From NCBI RefSeq assembly GCF_021991875.1, contig NZ_JAHLKR010000005.1:1-64000 (forward strand): a stretch of 64,000 bases of DNA, read 5' to 3'. Origin of the DNA: Mycetohabitans sp. B8 (GTDB taxonomy: Bacteria > Pseudomonadota > Gammaproteobacteria > Burkholderiales > Burkholderiaceae). A program made the position numbers and the translations under genes. The notes beneath the pieces are model-generated. The model saw only the letters and a list, made by a program, of their open reading frames with translations, had not been told where the DNA came from and made no database searches. Within the stretch, counting starts at the first letter, position 1; each line of letters starts with the position of its first letter. Shown here piece after piece: positions 7,576 through 16,893 of this stretch.

Positions 7576-8760
7576 TTAGAACTTGTGGCGGATGCCGACG
7601 CGAACCGTGGCTTGGTTGTTCGTCGTCGACGGCGACAGGCCCATGATGTTGGCGGTGGCTGCAACCACCGAATCTACGCCGCTCGACGAAGTCGACACCG
7701 TGTTGCCCGACGCGTGCTGGTAGACACCGATCAGGTACACGTCGGTACGCTTGGACAGGAAGTAGTCCGCGCCCAGCGCGCCTTGGTGGTACTTCGCGCC
7801 GGACTGGCCATTAATCGAGCTGCCCTTTGTGAAGTCATACGCTGCGCCGAGCACCAATGCCGGGGTCAATTGATACTTAAAGTTGATTTCGGCGTTGTTG
7901 AACGTCGCAGTGCTGCCGGCGAAAGCCGATGCGTACGTGCTGCCCAGATTGTAGAATTTCGTGTTCGAATACGTGATGCCGACCGTTGCCGGGCCGAACG
8001 TGTACGCGCCGCTCGCACCAATCACTTGATACGTGTGGGCCGAGCCGTAGCTGCCGTAGACCGACGAAGTCACGTTCGACACGCCAGCGTTGATCGTGCC
8101 CGACGTGCTGTTGCCGAAGAAGCTGACGTTCGGGTTACGCACGTTCAAGTAGCCGACGCCCAACACCAACGGGCCATTCATGTAGCCCGCGCCCAGCGAG
8201 AACGCTTGGTTGCGCGAGAAATCGCCAGCCACGCCGCCCAGGCTGTACAAGCCGCCGAAGGTTAAGCCTGCGAAGTTCGGGCTCGTGTACTTAATCGAGT
8301 TGTTGGTGCGATAGGTGTTGTTGAAGTTATCCAAGTCGCCCGGGTGAGCGGCGAGGTAGCCACCCCATTGGTCACCGGCTTCCAGCGGACCGACGTAGTC
8401 GACCACGGAGTCGTATTGACGACCTAGCGTGACCGTACCAAAGCTGCTCGACGACAGACCGACAAACGCTTGACGGCCGAATTCGAGGCCGCCTTGGCCG
8501 AATTTGCCGGTGTTGACGTCAAAGCCGTTTTCCAACGTGAAGATCGCTTTCAAGCCACCGCCTAGGTCTTCGGTGCCACGCAGGCCCCACCGGCTGCCTT
8601 GCATCACGCCGCTGGACAGGTTCCACAGCGTGTGGCCGCCGCTGTTGCTCGTGTAATTCAGGCCTTCGTCAATGATACCGTACAGAGTCACGCTACTTTG
8701 CGCATGGGCAACACCTGAGAAAGCGCCGAATGCCGCGAGAGCGAGAAGCGACTTTTTCAT
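7576..8760 (-). CDS. General outer membrane porin (Gram-negative porin family)
   Basis: Encodes 394 residues with a clear Sec signal peptide (MKKSLLALAAFGAFSGVAHAQ, cut after AHA). The mature start SSVTLYGIIDEGL is typical of Burkholderia and Neisseria trimeric porins. The protein is rich in alternating beta strands and Gly/Asn/Ser loops and ends in phenylalanine (GIRHKF), the signal for assembly by the BAM machinery. It should form a 16-stranded diffusion pore in the outer membrane. GGAG lies 9 nt before the start. A possible -10 (TATAAG on the minus strand, 8792-8787) lies just upstream, without a convincing -35. A single-gene unit closed by the terminator at 7522-7551. Confidence 0.93.
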   Translation of the reverse strand: MKKSLLALAAFGAFSGVAHAQSSVTLYGIIDEGLNYTSNSGGHTLWNLSSGVMQGSRWGLRGTEDLGGGLKAIFTLENGFDVNTGKFGQGGLEFGRQAFVGLSSSSFGTVTLGRQYDSVVDYVGPLEAGDQWGGYLAAHPGDLDNFNNTYRTNNSIKYTSPNFAGLTFGGLYSLGGVAGDFSRNQAFSLGAGYMNGPLVLGVGYLNVRNPNVSFFGNSTSGTINAGVSNVTSSVYGSYGSAHTYQVIGASGAYTFGPATVGITYSNTKFYNLGSTYASAFAGSTATFNNAEINFKYQLTPALVLGAAYDFTKGSSINGQSGAKYHQGALGADYFLSKRTDVYLIGVYQHASGNTVSTSSSGVDSVVAATANIMGLSPSTTNNQATVRVGIRHKF

Positions 8761-9153
8761 CGAAATGATCTCCAGAGATTGTCTGACTTATAGGCAAGGT
8801 CAGTGTGATAACTTCCTTGCTTTGCAACTTCGCGAGAAGCTGGACCTCAATGTAGCAAAAGGGTCCGTATCGACCAAGGAAAAGCCCAGTTTTGTCCGGG
8901 TTTCGGGTGTGCTGTGTCACTTTTACGCAACAGCCGGTCAGTAGCCATCCCGAATCAGCCATGCCCGTGGAAAATTTCCTCAACGTCAACAACTTGTGGG
9001 CATTGGCGCGATGGCGGAATCCACTAAGGCCGTTCGGTGCCATTTGCTGCGCAGCGGTTGCCGGGCGTCGGCGGGTTGCCATGCGCCGGCGCATGCAACG
9101 AGGACCCGGTGTCGTGCCCAGTGGTAGTGACGTATGGATGAAGGAGTATTGAA
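8761..9153. other. Divergent intergenic region, porin/coq7
   Basis: This 393-bp stretch separates the porin (minus) from coq7 (plus) and must hold both promoters. Apart from the weak porin -10 and the coq7 ribosome binding site AAGGAG (9141-9146), I see no strong element. Short open frames here have no recognisable product. Confidence 0.5.
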
Positions 9154-9783
9154 ATGCTGCTCGACGAGTTGATTGGGGAGTTGGATCGTGGCTTGCGCTC
9201 CATCACAGGGGTGACCCGAATGAGCCGACCGGTGCCGCGCTCCGACGTGGTGGCCGACGACAGTCAGATGACAGTGGCTGAGCAAAGTCATGCGGCGGCG
9301 CTGATGCGGGTGAATCATGTGGGAGAGGTGTGCGCGCAGGCGCTTTATCAGGCGCAGAAGCTGGCGACCCGCTCCGAGCGGCTGAAGCAAGCGTTCGAGC
9401 GGGCTGCGCGCGAGGAGGAGGACCATCTGGCGTGGACCGCGCATCGGTTGGGCGAACTGAACTCGCGGCCGAGCTTGCTCAATCCGTTGTGGTACGCTGG
9501 CTCGCTTGCCATCGGCTTTGTCGCCGGCCGGTTTGGCGATCGCGTCAGCCTTGGCTTTATGGCTGAAACGGAGCGCCAGGTCGAGCAGCACCTGGATGGC
9601 CATCTGGACCGGCTGCCGGCGCTCGACCACGCGTCACGCGCAATTGTCATGCAGATGCGCACGGATGAGATTGCGCATGCGCGCGCCGCGTCGGATGCCG
9701 GCGGCGTGGAGTTGGCCGCCCCGGTGACCGCGCTGATGCGCGTGGCCGCGCGTGTGATGACCCGTACTGCGTACTATATCTAA
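9154..9783 (+). CDS. coq7: Demethoxyubiquinone hydroxylase (Coq7 type)
   Basis: Membrane-associated di-iron monooxygenase that performs the C6 hydroxylation late in ubiquinone synthesis; many beta-proteobacteria use it instead of UbiF. The 209 residues hold the carboxylate/histidine ligands of the ferritin-like fold: E58 (RVNHVGEV), E88-x-x-H91 (EEEDH), E140 (AETER) and E172-x-x-H175 (DEIAH). AAGGAG lies 7 nt before the ATG. A hydrophobic segment at about 113-125 may insert into the membrane. IspB, which makes the octaprenyl side chain, is also encoded in this window but is not linked to it. Confidence 0.94.
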   Translation: MLLDELIGELDRGLRSITGVTRMSRPVPRSDVVADDSQMTVAEQSHAAALMRVNHVGEVCAQALYQAQKLATRSERLKQAFERAAREEEDHLAWTAHRLGELNSRPSLLNPLWYAGSLAIGFVAGRFGDRVSLGFMAETERQVEQHLDGHLDRLPALDHASRAIVMQMRTDEIAHARAASDAGGVELAAPVTALMRVAARVMTRTAYYI

Positions 9784-9847
9784 CGCCATCGCGTGCGCCG
9801 CCCGGATTCGCTGGGCATGGGGCCGGCCGCAGGCACTTGACTTCCCA

Positions 9848-10017
9848 ACGCCGATCGCATCGAGATGGCCGGGGTGCCCGCGACGCCGATCGCGTTGACA
9901 TCGCCGGGTGCCCGTGACGCCGGTCGTGTTGACATCGCCGGGTGCCCGCGACGCCGATCGTGTTGACATGTCCGATAGCCCACAACGTCGATCACGTCGG
10001 CGCCGGGGGCTACCGGG
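9848..10017. repeat. 34-bp tandem repeat array downstream of coq7
   Basis: Units beginning ACGCCGAT or a variant start at 9848, 9883, 9917, 9951 and 9985, a steady 34-bp step (35 once). The middle three are closest to each other and the ends are degenerate. The unit includes CCGGGTGCCCG and TTGACAT. The array is intergenic and has no coding or palindromic logic that I can see. Its GACATCGCCGGGTGCCC half resembles the 17-bp units at 7391-7499. Confidence 0.85.
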
Positions 10018-10249
10018 TCAACTCGCTTGATCCGGCGTGGCGCCGCTATCGTGCTGCAAAAATGACCTCTGTCGACCCACGCATCATGCGACGCAGCGAA
10101 AAAATTGCCGAACTCTCACGTATTACTTTTAAAAGTGCGGGCAATCCCTTCATTTTGTTAAAAAATTTCTATTGGGCCCCCGCTTTAACGGGGGGCGCTA
10201 AGTCTTTGTTCTATCAAATAAATTCGCGTGCATAACCACAGTTGCGCCC
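10018..10249. other. Gene-free AT-richer stretch upstream of the mraZ promoter
   Basis: No gene seen. It contains a 12-bp perfect palindrome ACTTTTAAAAGT (10125-10136) and a 6-bp G/C hairpin CCCCCG...CGGGGG (10177-10194). Base composition is noticeably more AT-rich than the flanks, as is common upstream of strong promoters. Confidence 0.5.
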
Positions 10250-10278
10250 TTGACCCCTGTCAGGCGTTCCTCTAAAGT
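10250..10278 (+). promoter_or_regulatory. Sigma70-like promoter of the dcw cluster
   Basis: TTGACC (10250-10255) and TAAAGT (10273-10278) are separated by 17 nt. It lies 109 bp before the mraZ start and directly overlaps the first element of the MraZ box, which supports it as the regulated promoter. Not experimentally mapped. Confidence 0.65.
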
Positions 10279-10309
10279 GGGGGTCAGTGTGAAAAAGTGT
10301 ACTTTTGTG
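10274..10309 (+). promoter_or_regulatory. MraZ box: four direct repeats with 10-bp period
   Basis: Four elements lie exactly 10 bp apart on the same strand: AAAGTG (10274), TCAGTG (10284), AAAGTG (10294) and TTTGTG (10304), each followed by G or T. MraZ proteins are known to bind short GTG(G/T)- or TGGG-type direct repeats with one-helical-turn spacing upstream of their own gene. Placement over the -10 and early transcribed region predicts autorepression of the dcw operon by MraZ. Confidence 0.75.
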
Positions 10310-10386
10310 TGCTATCCGCACGGCTGGGGTAATGAAATGGGTTCAGGTGGCATGCGCGGCGCATGCCGATGACAGGGGGATGGGAC

Positions 10387-10815
10387 GTGTTTCAGGGGGC
10401 GTCGGCGCTAACGCTCGATGCGAAGGGCCGGATGTCGGTGCCGTCGCGTTATCGGGAAGCGCTGCTAGGACAGGCGCAGGGCCGGGTAACGATCACCAAG
10501 CACCCGGATGGCTGCCTGTTGCTGTTTCCATGGCCCGAATGGGAAGCGTTCCGTAACAAGATTGCCGCGTTGCCGATGGATGCGCACTGGTGGCGACGGA
10601 TTTTCCTCGGTAATGCGTCGGACGTTGATATGGATTCGGCGGGCCGGGTGCTCGTCTCGCCTGAGTTGCGCGTCGCCGTGAACTTAGAACGTGAAGTGAT
10701 ACTGCTCGGCATGGGCAGCCACTTCGAGTTGTGGGATGCGCAAACGTATGCCGCGAAGGAGCAAGCCGCGATGGCGCAAGGCATGCCCGACGCACTAAAG
10801 AACTTTACTTTCTGA
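10387..10815 (+). CDS. mraZ: Transcriptional regulator MraZ
   Basis: First gene of the dcw operon, a nucleoid-associated AbrB-fold regulator with two swapped-hairpin halves. The typical N-terminus [22 protein letters not shown] and the second-half motif [17 protein letters not shown] are present. I place the start at GTG 10387 (142 residues). AGGGGGA lies 6 nt before it and family proteins begin MFQG; the frame is open to ATG 10363, which would add eight atypical residues. It probably represses its own promoter through the box at 10274-10309. rsmH follows 14 bp after the stop. Confidence 0.93.
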   Translation: MFQGASALTLDAKGRMSVPSRYREALLGQAQGRVTITKHPDGCLLLFPWPEWEAFRNKIAALPMDAHWWRRIFLGNASDVDMDSAGRVLVSPELRVAVNLEREVILLGMGSHFELWDAQTYAAKEQAAMAQGMPDALKNFTF

Positions 10816-10829
10816 TTGCGGAGCATCGG

Positions 10830-11783
10830 ATGGCATCCGCGATGGAAAAGCCGAGACAGCATCGCACGGTGCTGCTGGATGAAGCGGTCGATGCGCTGGT
10901 CACGCGCGCCGATGGAATTTATGTCGATGGCACATTCGGCCGGGGCGGTCACAGTCAAGCGGTGCTTGCGCGGCTTGCACCTGCCGCCCGGCTGATTGCG
11001 TTCGACAAAGACCCACAGGCGATCGAGGTGGCGCGCCGGATCGCCGATCCACGGCTGGATGTTGTGCATGGCAGCTTCGCGCAACTGCGCGACGTGCTGG
11101 CGACGCGCGGCGGCGCGCGCGTGTCGGGCGTATTGCTGGATCTGGGCGTGTCGTCGCCGCAAATCGACGATCCGGCGCGAGGCTTTAGCTTTCGCCACGA
11201 TGGTCCCCTGGACATGCGCATGGATCCGACGCGCGGCGAGTCCGCCGCACAATGGCTCGCGCATGTGGGCGAGCGGGAATTGATAGAGGTGATACGGGAT
11301 TATGGGGAAGAACGGTTTGCTGTTCAGATTGCAAAGGCGATTGTTGCTCGCCGGGCAGAGTCCGGGCGTCTCGGGCCCCTCGTGCGCACACGTGAGCTTG
11401 CCGAGATCGTGGCTCGCGCCGTCAAGACCCGCGAGAAGGGCCAGGACCCGGCCACTCGCACCTTTCAAGCTATACGGATTCACATCAATCAAGAGCTTGC
11501 GGAGCTGCCGGTAGTTCTTGAAACCGCATTGGAGTCGTTGGAGCAGGGAGGTCGGTTGGTGGTCATCAGCTTTCATTCGCTAGAGGACCGCATCGTTAAG
11601 CGATTCCTTCAATCGCACGCGCGCGCGCCGGCCGTGGACCGGCGCCTGCCGATTCGCGCGGCGGACTTACCCAGTCCGCCGTTGCGCATTCTTGGGCGTA
11701 TCTTTGCTGGTGAAGCGGAAGTGGCGGCTAACCCGCGTGCCCGCTCCGCCGTGATGCGCATCGCCGAGCGGGTGTTGGCATGA
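10830..11783 (+). CDS. rsmH: 16S rRNA (cytosine(1402)-N(4))-methyltransferase
   Basis: SAM-dependent methyltransferase (MraW) that N4-methylates C1402 in the decoding centre of 16S rRNA. The SAM-binding loop [12 protein letters not shown] and the family segments [25 protein letters not shown] and [13 protein letters not shown] are visible. ATG 10830 has GCGGAG 6 nt upstream and gives 317 residues; an internal ATG at 10842 is an alternative. The stop overlaps the ftsL start by 4 bp (ATGA). Confidence 0.95.
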   Translation: MASAMEKPRQHRTVLLDEAVDALVTRADGIYVDGTFGRGGHSQAVLARLAPAARLIAFDKDPQAIEVARRIADPRLDVVHGSFAQLRDVLATRGGARVSGVLLDLGVSSPQIDDPARGFSFRHDGPLDMRMDPTRGESAAQWLAHVGERELIEVIRDYGEERFAVQIAKAIVARRAESGRLGPLVRTRELAEIVARAVKTREKGQDPATRTFQAIRIHINQELAELPVVLETALESLEQGGRLVVISFHSLEDRIVKRFLQSHARAPAVDRRLPIRAADLPSPPLRILGRIFAGEAEVAANPRARSAVMRIAERVLA

Positions 11784-12139
11784 GCCGGCTCAACATCTTC
11801 CTGCTCATCGTTGTGTTGGGCTGCGCACTGTCGGTCGTCAACGCGACGAACCGGCAGCGCGAAGTGTTCATCGATCTTCAGCGCGCCCAGTCGCAAGAGC
11901 ATCAGCTGCAGTTGGACTATGCGCAGTTGCAATACCAGCAAAGCGCATTGTCGAAGACCTCGCGCATCGAGCGTATCGCCACCGCCGACCTGAAGATGCA
12001 GCCGGTGGTGCCGGGTCGTACCCAGTATCTGAGTGTCGATCCGGCGAGCGTGCCGGCCGATATGCCGCCGGCCAGCGACGCGAGGGCCGGCGCATCCAGT
12101 TCCGCGTCGTCGGGCACCATGACGAGAGCGACCCGATGA
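11780..12139 (+). CDS. ftsL: Cell division protein FtsL
   Basis: Small bitopic divisome protein of 119 residues: a single N-terminal membrane segment (about 4-20, [17 protein letters not shown]) followed by a Gln/Leu-rich periplasmic coiled coil. FtsL forms a complex with FtsQ and FtsB and helps activate FtsWI. The last ~30 residues are low complexity. The start overlaps the rsmH stop and the stop overlaps ftsI, each by 4 bp, suggesting translational coupling. Confidence 0.92.
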   Translation: MSRLNIFLLIVVLGCALSVVNATNRQREVFIDLQRAQSQEHQLQLDYAQLQYQQSALSKTSRIERIATADLKMQPVVPGRTQYLSVDPASVPADMPPASDARAGASSSASSGTMTRATR

Positions 12140-13926
12140 AGCGCTCGAGCCATCATCGTCGTCATGTACCGTTCTCGTCGAGCCCGGTACTGTCGGTGTG
12201 CTTGCCGATGTGGCGCTCCAAGCTCGTCGTGTTTCTGCTATTCGTCGCGTTCGTCGCACTGGCGGCGCGTGCATTCTGGATTCAGGGACCGAGCAACGCG
12301 TTTTATCAAAAGCAGGGCGAAAGCCGTTATCAGCGCACTATCGAGTTGTCGGCCACGCGTGGCAAGATCCTGGATCGCAACGGGCTGGTGTTGGCCACCA
12401 GCTTGCCGGTGCGCGCGATCTGGGCCATTCCCGAATCGGTGCCTGACGATCTGGGCGCTGGCAAGCTGACGGCGCTCTCAAAGCTGTTGTCGATGGATGA
12501 GAAGGGGTTGCGCACAAAGTTGTCGCAGGACAAAACGTTTGTCTACTTGAAGCGGCAAGTGCCGCTGGACGTCGCGCAGAAGGTGGCCGCACTGGACATC
12601 CCCGGCATCTACGCGCGGCCTGAATACAAGCGCTTTTATCCGGAAGGCGAGATCACCGCGCACATGATCGGCTTCACCAACGTCGAGGACGAGGGGCAGG
12701 AAGGCATCGAGCTCGCGGACCAGAAGGCGTTGGCCGGCGTGCCGGGCAGCCGCCGCGTGATCAAGGACCGGATCGGGCGCGTCGTCGAGGACGTCGATGA
12801 GTTGGTCAAGCCGCGCAATGGGCAGGACGTCGAGTTGTCGCTGGACAGCAAGATCCAGTACATCGCGTACGCTAACCTGAAGGCGGCGGTCGACCGGTTT
12901 AAGGCGAAGGCCGGCGCGGCGATCGTCATCGACGTGAAGACGGGCGAGGTGCTCGCGCTGGTTAACTATCCGACGTACAACCCGAATGACCGCTCGCACA
13001 TGACCGGCGAGCAGTTACGCAACCGTGTGCTGACCGACGTGTTTGAGCCCGGCTCGATCATGAAGCCGTTTACCGTGTCGCTCGCGCTGGACCTGCACCG
13101 CGTATCGCCGACGACGCTGGTCGATACCGGCGTGGGCCGCTTTACATTGGATGGTGCGACGATCACGGACGACGCCGGCTTTGGCGTGTTGACCGTCGGC
13201 GGCGTCATCCAGAAGTCCAGCAACATCGGCGCGACAAAGATAGCGATGCAGTTGCGGCCCGAGGAAATGTGGAATATGTATACGAGCATCGGACTGGGCC
13301 AGGCGCCGAAGGTCGGCTTCCCCGGCGCGGCGGCTGGACGGTTGCGTCCTTGGAAGAGTTGGCGTCGCATCGAGCAGGCGACGATGTCATATGGCTACGG
13401 CTTGTCCGCGTCGCTATTCCAACTCGGCCGGGCCTATACCGCGATCGCGCATGACGGCCGCATCATTCCGCTCACGCTGATCAGGGGCAACAATGGCGAC
13501 GCGCCGCAAGGCACGCAGGTGTTCTCGGCCACCACGGCGCGGCAGGTTCGTGCGATGCTGGAGACCGTCACGCAGCCGGGCGGCACATCGCCCGACGCGG
13601 CGGTGCCGGGCTACCGCGTGGGCGGCAAGAGCGGCACCGCATACAAGCACGTGGGACGCGGCTACGATCGCGGTAAGTATCGGGCGTCGTTCGTTGGTAT
13701 GGCGCCGATGCCGAATCCGCGCATCGTGGTGGCGGTGTCGGTCGATGAGCCGACAGCTGGCAGTCACTTCGGCGGACAGGTCTCCGGTCCAGTCTTCTCG
13801 GCGATTGCCGGCGACACGCTGCGCTCGCTGAATGTGCCGCCCGACATGCCGGTCAAGCAGCTCGTGGTCAGCGACGACGCCAAGCCCATCATCAATGTGA
13901 GCGCGACGCAGAGGACCGTACGATGA
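12136..13926 (+). CDS. ftsI: Peptidoglycan D,D-transpeptidase FtsI (PBP3)
   Basis: Septal class B penicillin-binding protein of 596 residues. A membrane anchor at about 29-47 is followed by the dimerisation domain and the transpeptidase domain. Catalytic motifs are all present: S307-x-x-K310 (SIMK), S361-S-N363 and K498-S-G-T501. The active serine crosslinks stem peptides at the septum with FtsW as glycosyltransferase partner. The N-terminal 28 residues are cytoplasmic and basic. Overlaps ftsL and murE by 4 bp each. Confidence 0.96.
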   Translation: MKRSSHHRRHVPFSSSPVLSVCLPMWRSKLVVFLLFVAFVALAARAFWIQGPSNAFYQKQGESRYQRTIELSATRGKILDRNGLVLATSLPVRAIWAIPESVPDDLGAGKLTALSKLLSMDEKGLRTKLSQDKTFVYLKRQVPLDVAQKVAALDIPGIYARPEYKRFYPEGEITAHMIGFTNVEDEGQEGIELADQKALAGVPGSRRVIKDRIGRVVEDVDELVKPRNGQDVELSLDSKIQYIAYANLKAAVDRFKAKAGAAIVIDVKTGEVLALVNYPTYNPNDRSHMTGEQLRNRVLTDVFEPGSIMKPFTVSLALDLHRVSPTTLVDTGVGRFTLDGATITDDAGFGVLTVGGVIQKSSNIGATKIAMQLRPEEMWNMYTSIGLGQAPKVGFPGAAAGRLRPWKSWRRIEQATMSYGYGLSASLFQLGRAYTAIAHDGRIIPLTLIRGNNGDAPQGTQVFSATTARQVRAMLETVTQPGGTSPDAAVPGYRVGGKSGTAYKHVGRGYDRGKYRASFVGMAPMPNPRIVVAVSVDEPTAGSHFGGQVSGPVFSAIAGDTLRSLNVPPDMPVKQLVVSDDAKPIINVSATQRTVR

Positions 13927-15455
13927 GCCGCCCGCCACTGACGCGCGAACAAATCGAGCGCGCGCGGGCCGATGTGCTCGCGTGGTTGCGCGCCCGGCTT
14001 GCACCGTATGCGCAACTGCAGGCGGACAGCCGCGCGGTGCGCGCCGGCGACGCGTTCGTCTCGTATGCGGTGGACGGCGCAGACAGTCGTCCGTATATCG
14101 CCGATGCATTGCAGCGCGGCGCGGCGGCCGTGTTGGTCCAGGCCGGCGGCGGGACCCCGGGCGGCGGGCCGGTGCTCGAGGTTCATAAACTCGATCAGCT
14201 TGCAGGCCACATTGCCAGTGCGTGGTATGGCGAGCCGAGTCGTGACATGCTGATGGTCGGCATTACGGGCACCAATGGCAAGACCACCACCAGTCATTGG
14301 GTCGCGGGTGCGCTGAGCGGCAGTGGCACCCGTTGCGCGATCGTCGGCACGTTGGGCACCGGGCTGCCGGGGCAGCTTTCGCCCACCGGGTTCACGACCC
14401 CCGACGCGCCGCAGGTGCACCGCAGCCTTGCGGCGCTGCGTGCGCACGGCGCCAGTGCGGTATCGATGGAAGTGTCCTCGCACGCACTGCACCAGGGGCG
14501 CGTGAATGGCGTCGCGTTCGATATCGCGGTGTTCACTAACCTGACGCAGGACCATCTCGACTATCACAGGGACCTAGCGTCGTACGAAGCCGCCAAGGCG
14601 CGGCTGTTCGACTGGCCGGGCTTGCGCGCGGCGGTCATCAATCGCGACGACGAGGCCGGGCGCCGGCTGATCGGGCATTTGGCCACGCGGGTGCGCACGA
14701 TCTCGTACGGCATCGCCTCGACCAGGCCGCGTGGCGACGCTTCGCTGCATGCGATGGCGATCCGTGCGACCGCCACCGGCACCGCCTTCACGGTGGTCTC
14801 CGACTGGGGGCACGCTGAACTCGAGGTGAGCACGCTCGGCACGTTCAATGTCGCCAATTTGCTCGCCGTCCTCGGCGTGCTACTGGCCGCCGACGTGCCA
14901 TTCGATACGGCGCTGTCGCAGATCACGCGGCTGGAACCGGTCAACGGCCGGATGCAACAGCTCGGCGGGCGGCCGCAAATGGACGAGCCGCTGGTGGTCG
15001 TCGATTACGCACATACGCCGGACGCATTGGAAAAGACGCTCGACGCACTGCGGCCGATCGCCACGCAGCGGGGCGGCAAGCTCGTCTGCGTGTTCGGCTG
15101 TGGGGGCGATCGCGATGCGACTAAGCGGCCGCTGATGGGGGCGATGGCCGAGCGGCTTGCCGACAGCGTCATCGTGACGAGTGACAACCCGCGTGGCGAG
15201 CCGCCGCGGGTCATCATCGGCCAGATCGTCGGTGCGATGCGCGAGCCGGCACGCGTGCGCACCGTCGAGGATCGCGCCGGCGCGATCCTGCAGGCGGTGC
15301 GTGGCGCGGCCGCCGCCGACGTCGTGCTGATCGCCGGCAAGGGGCATGAGGCAACACAGGAAGTGATGGGCAAGAAGCGGCCGTTTTCAGATCAGGATCA
15401 TGCACGCCTTGCGCTTGCGTCGCGCGCGACGCAACCTCGCGGAGAAGCCGAATGA
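13923..15455 (+). CDS. murE: UDP-MurNAc-L-Ala-D-Glu:meso-diaminopimelate ligase
   Basis: Cytoplasmic Mur ligase that adds the third stem residue. The ATP loop [14 protein letters not shown] is present. The DNPRGEPP motif at about 416 is the DAP-selecting DNPR signature, so the substrate is meso-DAP rather than lysine. Length 510 residues is normal. The N-terminal ~15 residues (LTREQIERARADVLAW) are slightly unlike E. coli MurE but common in this order. 4-bp overlaps with ftsI and murF. Confidence 0.96.
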   Translation: MSRPPLTREQIERARADVLAWLRARLAPYAQLQADSRAVRAGDAFVSYAVDGADSRPYIADALQRGAAAVLVQAGGGTPGGGPVLEVHKLDQLAGHIASAWYGEPSRDMLMVGITGTNGKTTTSHWVAGALSGSGTRCAIVGTLGTGLPGQLSPTGFTTPDAPQVHRSLAALRAHGASAVSMEVSSHALHQGRVNGVAFDIAVFTNLTQDHLDYHRDLASYEAAKARLFDWPGLRAAVINRDDEAGRRLIGHLATRVRTISYGIASTRPRGDASLHAMAIRATATGTAFTVVSDWGHAELEVSTLGTFNVANLLAVLGVLLAADVPFDTALSQITRLEPVNGRMQQLGGRPQMDEPLVVVDYAHTPDALEKTLDALRPIATQRGGKLVCVFGCGGDRDATKRPLMGAMAERLADSVIVTSDNPRGEPPRVIIGQIVGAMREPARVRTVEDRAGAILQAVRGAAAADVVLIAGKGHEATQEVMGKKRPFSDQDHARLALASRATQPRGEAE

Positions 15456-16882
15456 CGATGTTGACGCTGCGCGAGGCGGCTGCACTGATCGACGGCGCCA
15501 CGGTATTGGGCGACGATACGGTGGGTTTCGATCAGGTCTCGACTGACAGTCGCAGTTGCGGGCCGGCAAGCTTGTTCGTCGCGCTCAAGGGCGAGCGTTT
15601 CGACGCACATGATTTCCTGCCGGAGCTTGCGCGGCGCGGCGTGGCCGCCGTATTGGTATCGCGCCGCCCTGGCGACTGGCGTGTGCCGGCGATCCGCGTG
15701 GCCGACACACGGTCCGCGCTCGGCGCGCTCGCGGCCGGCTGGCGTCGCAGGTTTGCGTTGCCGCTGGTCGCGGTGACCGGCAGCAACGGCAAGACCACGG
15801 TTAAGGAAATGATCGCGTCGATCTTTGCCGCCGCCGTCGGTCACGCACAGCGACTCTCGACGCAGGGCAATCTAAACAACGATATCGGCGTGCCGCTCAC
15901 GTTGTTGCAGCTCGCGTCGCAGCATCGGCTCGCGGTCGTTGAGCTTGGTATAAACCATCCTGGTGAAACGCAACAGCTAGCCCGGATTGCCGGACCCACG
16001 ATCGCGCTGGTCAACAATGCCCAGCGCGAGCATCAAGAATTCATGGCGACGGTTGAGGCCGTGGCGCTGGAGCATGCGAGCGTGATCCATGCGCTGCCAC
16101 CGGATGGCACGGCGGTGTTCCCCGCCGACGATCCGTATGCCGGCATCTGGCAGGTGGCGGCCACCGACAATCCGATCGTGGACTTCGCGCTGCGCCGGCC
16201 CGGTGCCGATAGCGACGCGGTGGTTCAAGGCACGATCACGGACACCGGCGCATTGCGAATTGAGACTCGCGCCGGCGCGCTCGAGGTGTCGTTGCGCGCG
16301 CCTGGCGAGCACAATGCGCGCAATGCGCTCGCCGCCGCCGCGGCCGCGCTTGCCGCCGGCGTCGGACTGGACGCGATACGGCGTGGGCTCGAGGCCTTCG
16401 AGCCGGTCAATGGACGGCTGCAGACCAAGGTCGCGCAAGCGACGCCATGGGCCGGCGCGACGGTGATTGACGATACTTATAATGCCAATCCGGATTCGAT
16501 GCGCGCGGCGATCGACGTATTGGCTATGCGTGAGGCGCCGCGCGTGCTGGTAATAGGCGACATGGGAGAAGTCGGCGACAACGGACCCGCGTATCATCGC
16601 GAAGTCGGCGCCTATGCGCGCGAATGCGGGCTCGATGCACTGTACGCACTCGGCGACGCGAGTCGCGATGCGTGCACCGCGTTCGGCCCGCACGCCCATC
16701 ATTTCGATTCCGCTGAGGCACTCGTTTCCGCGCTGCTCTGCAAGGACGCCGTCGCATCGGAGCGCGCCGCCGGTGCGACGATCCTGGTCAAGGGCTCGCG
16801 TTTCATGCGCATGGAGCGCGTGGTCCAGGCTTTGACGCTTCCCCCTGCAACCGATGCGCCGGCCCGGACCGGCGTGCATTAA
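15452..16882 (+). CDS. murF: UDP-MurNAc-tripeptide:D-Ala-D-Ala ligase
   Basis: Adds D-Ala-D-Ala to the UDP-MurNAc tripeptide, the last cytoplasmic ligation, using the dipeptide made by DdlB from the same cluster. Three-domain Mur ligase of 476 residues with the ATP loop [14 protein letters not shown], a family motif ELGINHPGE and a C-terminal [10 protein letters not shown] segment. Starts inside the murE stop; mraY begins 11 bp after its stop. Confidence 0.96.
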   Translation: MTMLTLREAAALIDGATVLGDDTVGFDQVSTDSRSCGPASLFVALKGERFDAHDFLPELARRGVAAVLVSRRPGDWRVPAIRVADTRSALGALAAGWRRRFALPLVAVTGSNGKTTVKEMIASIFAAAVGHAQRLSTQGNLNNDIGVPLTLLQLASQHRLAVVELGINHPGETQQLARIAGPTIALVNNAQREHQEFMATVEAVALEHASVIHALPPDGTAVFPADDPYAGIWQVAATDNPIVDFALRRPGADSDAVVQGTITDTGALRIETRAGALEVSLRAPGEHNARNALAAAAAALAAGVGLDAIRRGLEAFEPVNGRLQTKVAQATPWAGATVIDDTYNANPDSMRAAIDVLAMREAPRVLVIGDMGEVGDNGPAYHREVGAYARECGLDALYALGDASRDACTAFGPHAHHFDSAEALVSALLCKDAVASERAAGATILVKGSRFMRMERVVQALTLPPATDAPARTGVH

Positions 16883-16893
16883 AAGGACCTCGA

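Noticed and set aside
9848-10017. 34-bp repeats as a CRISPR or integrative-element attachment array
   Set aside because: No spacers, no palindromic repeat and no cas, integrase or recombinase gene nearby.
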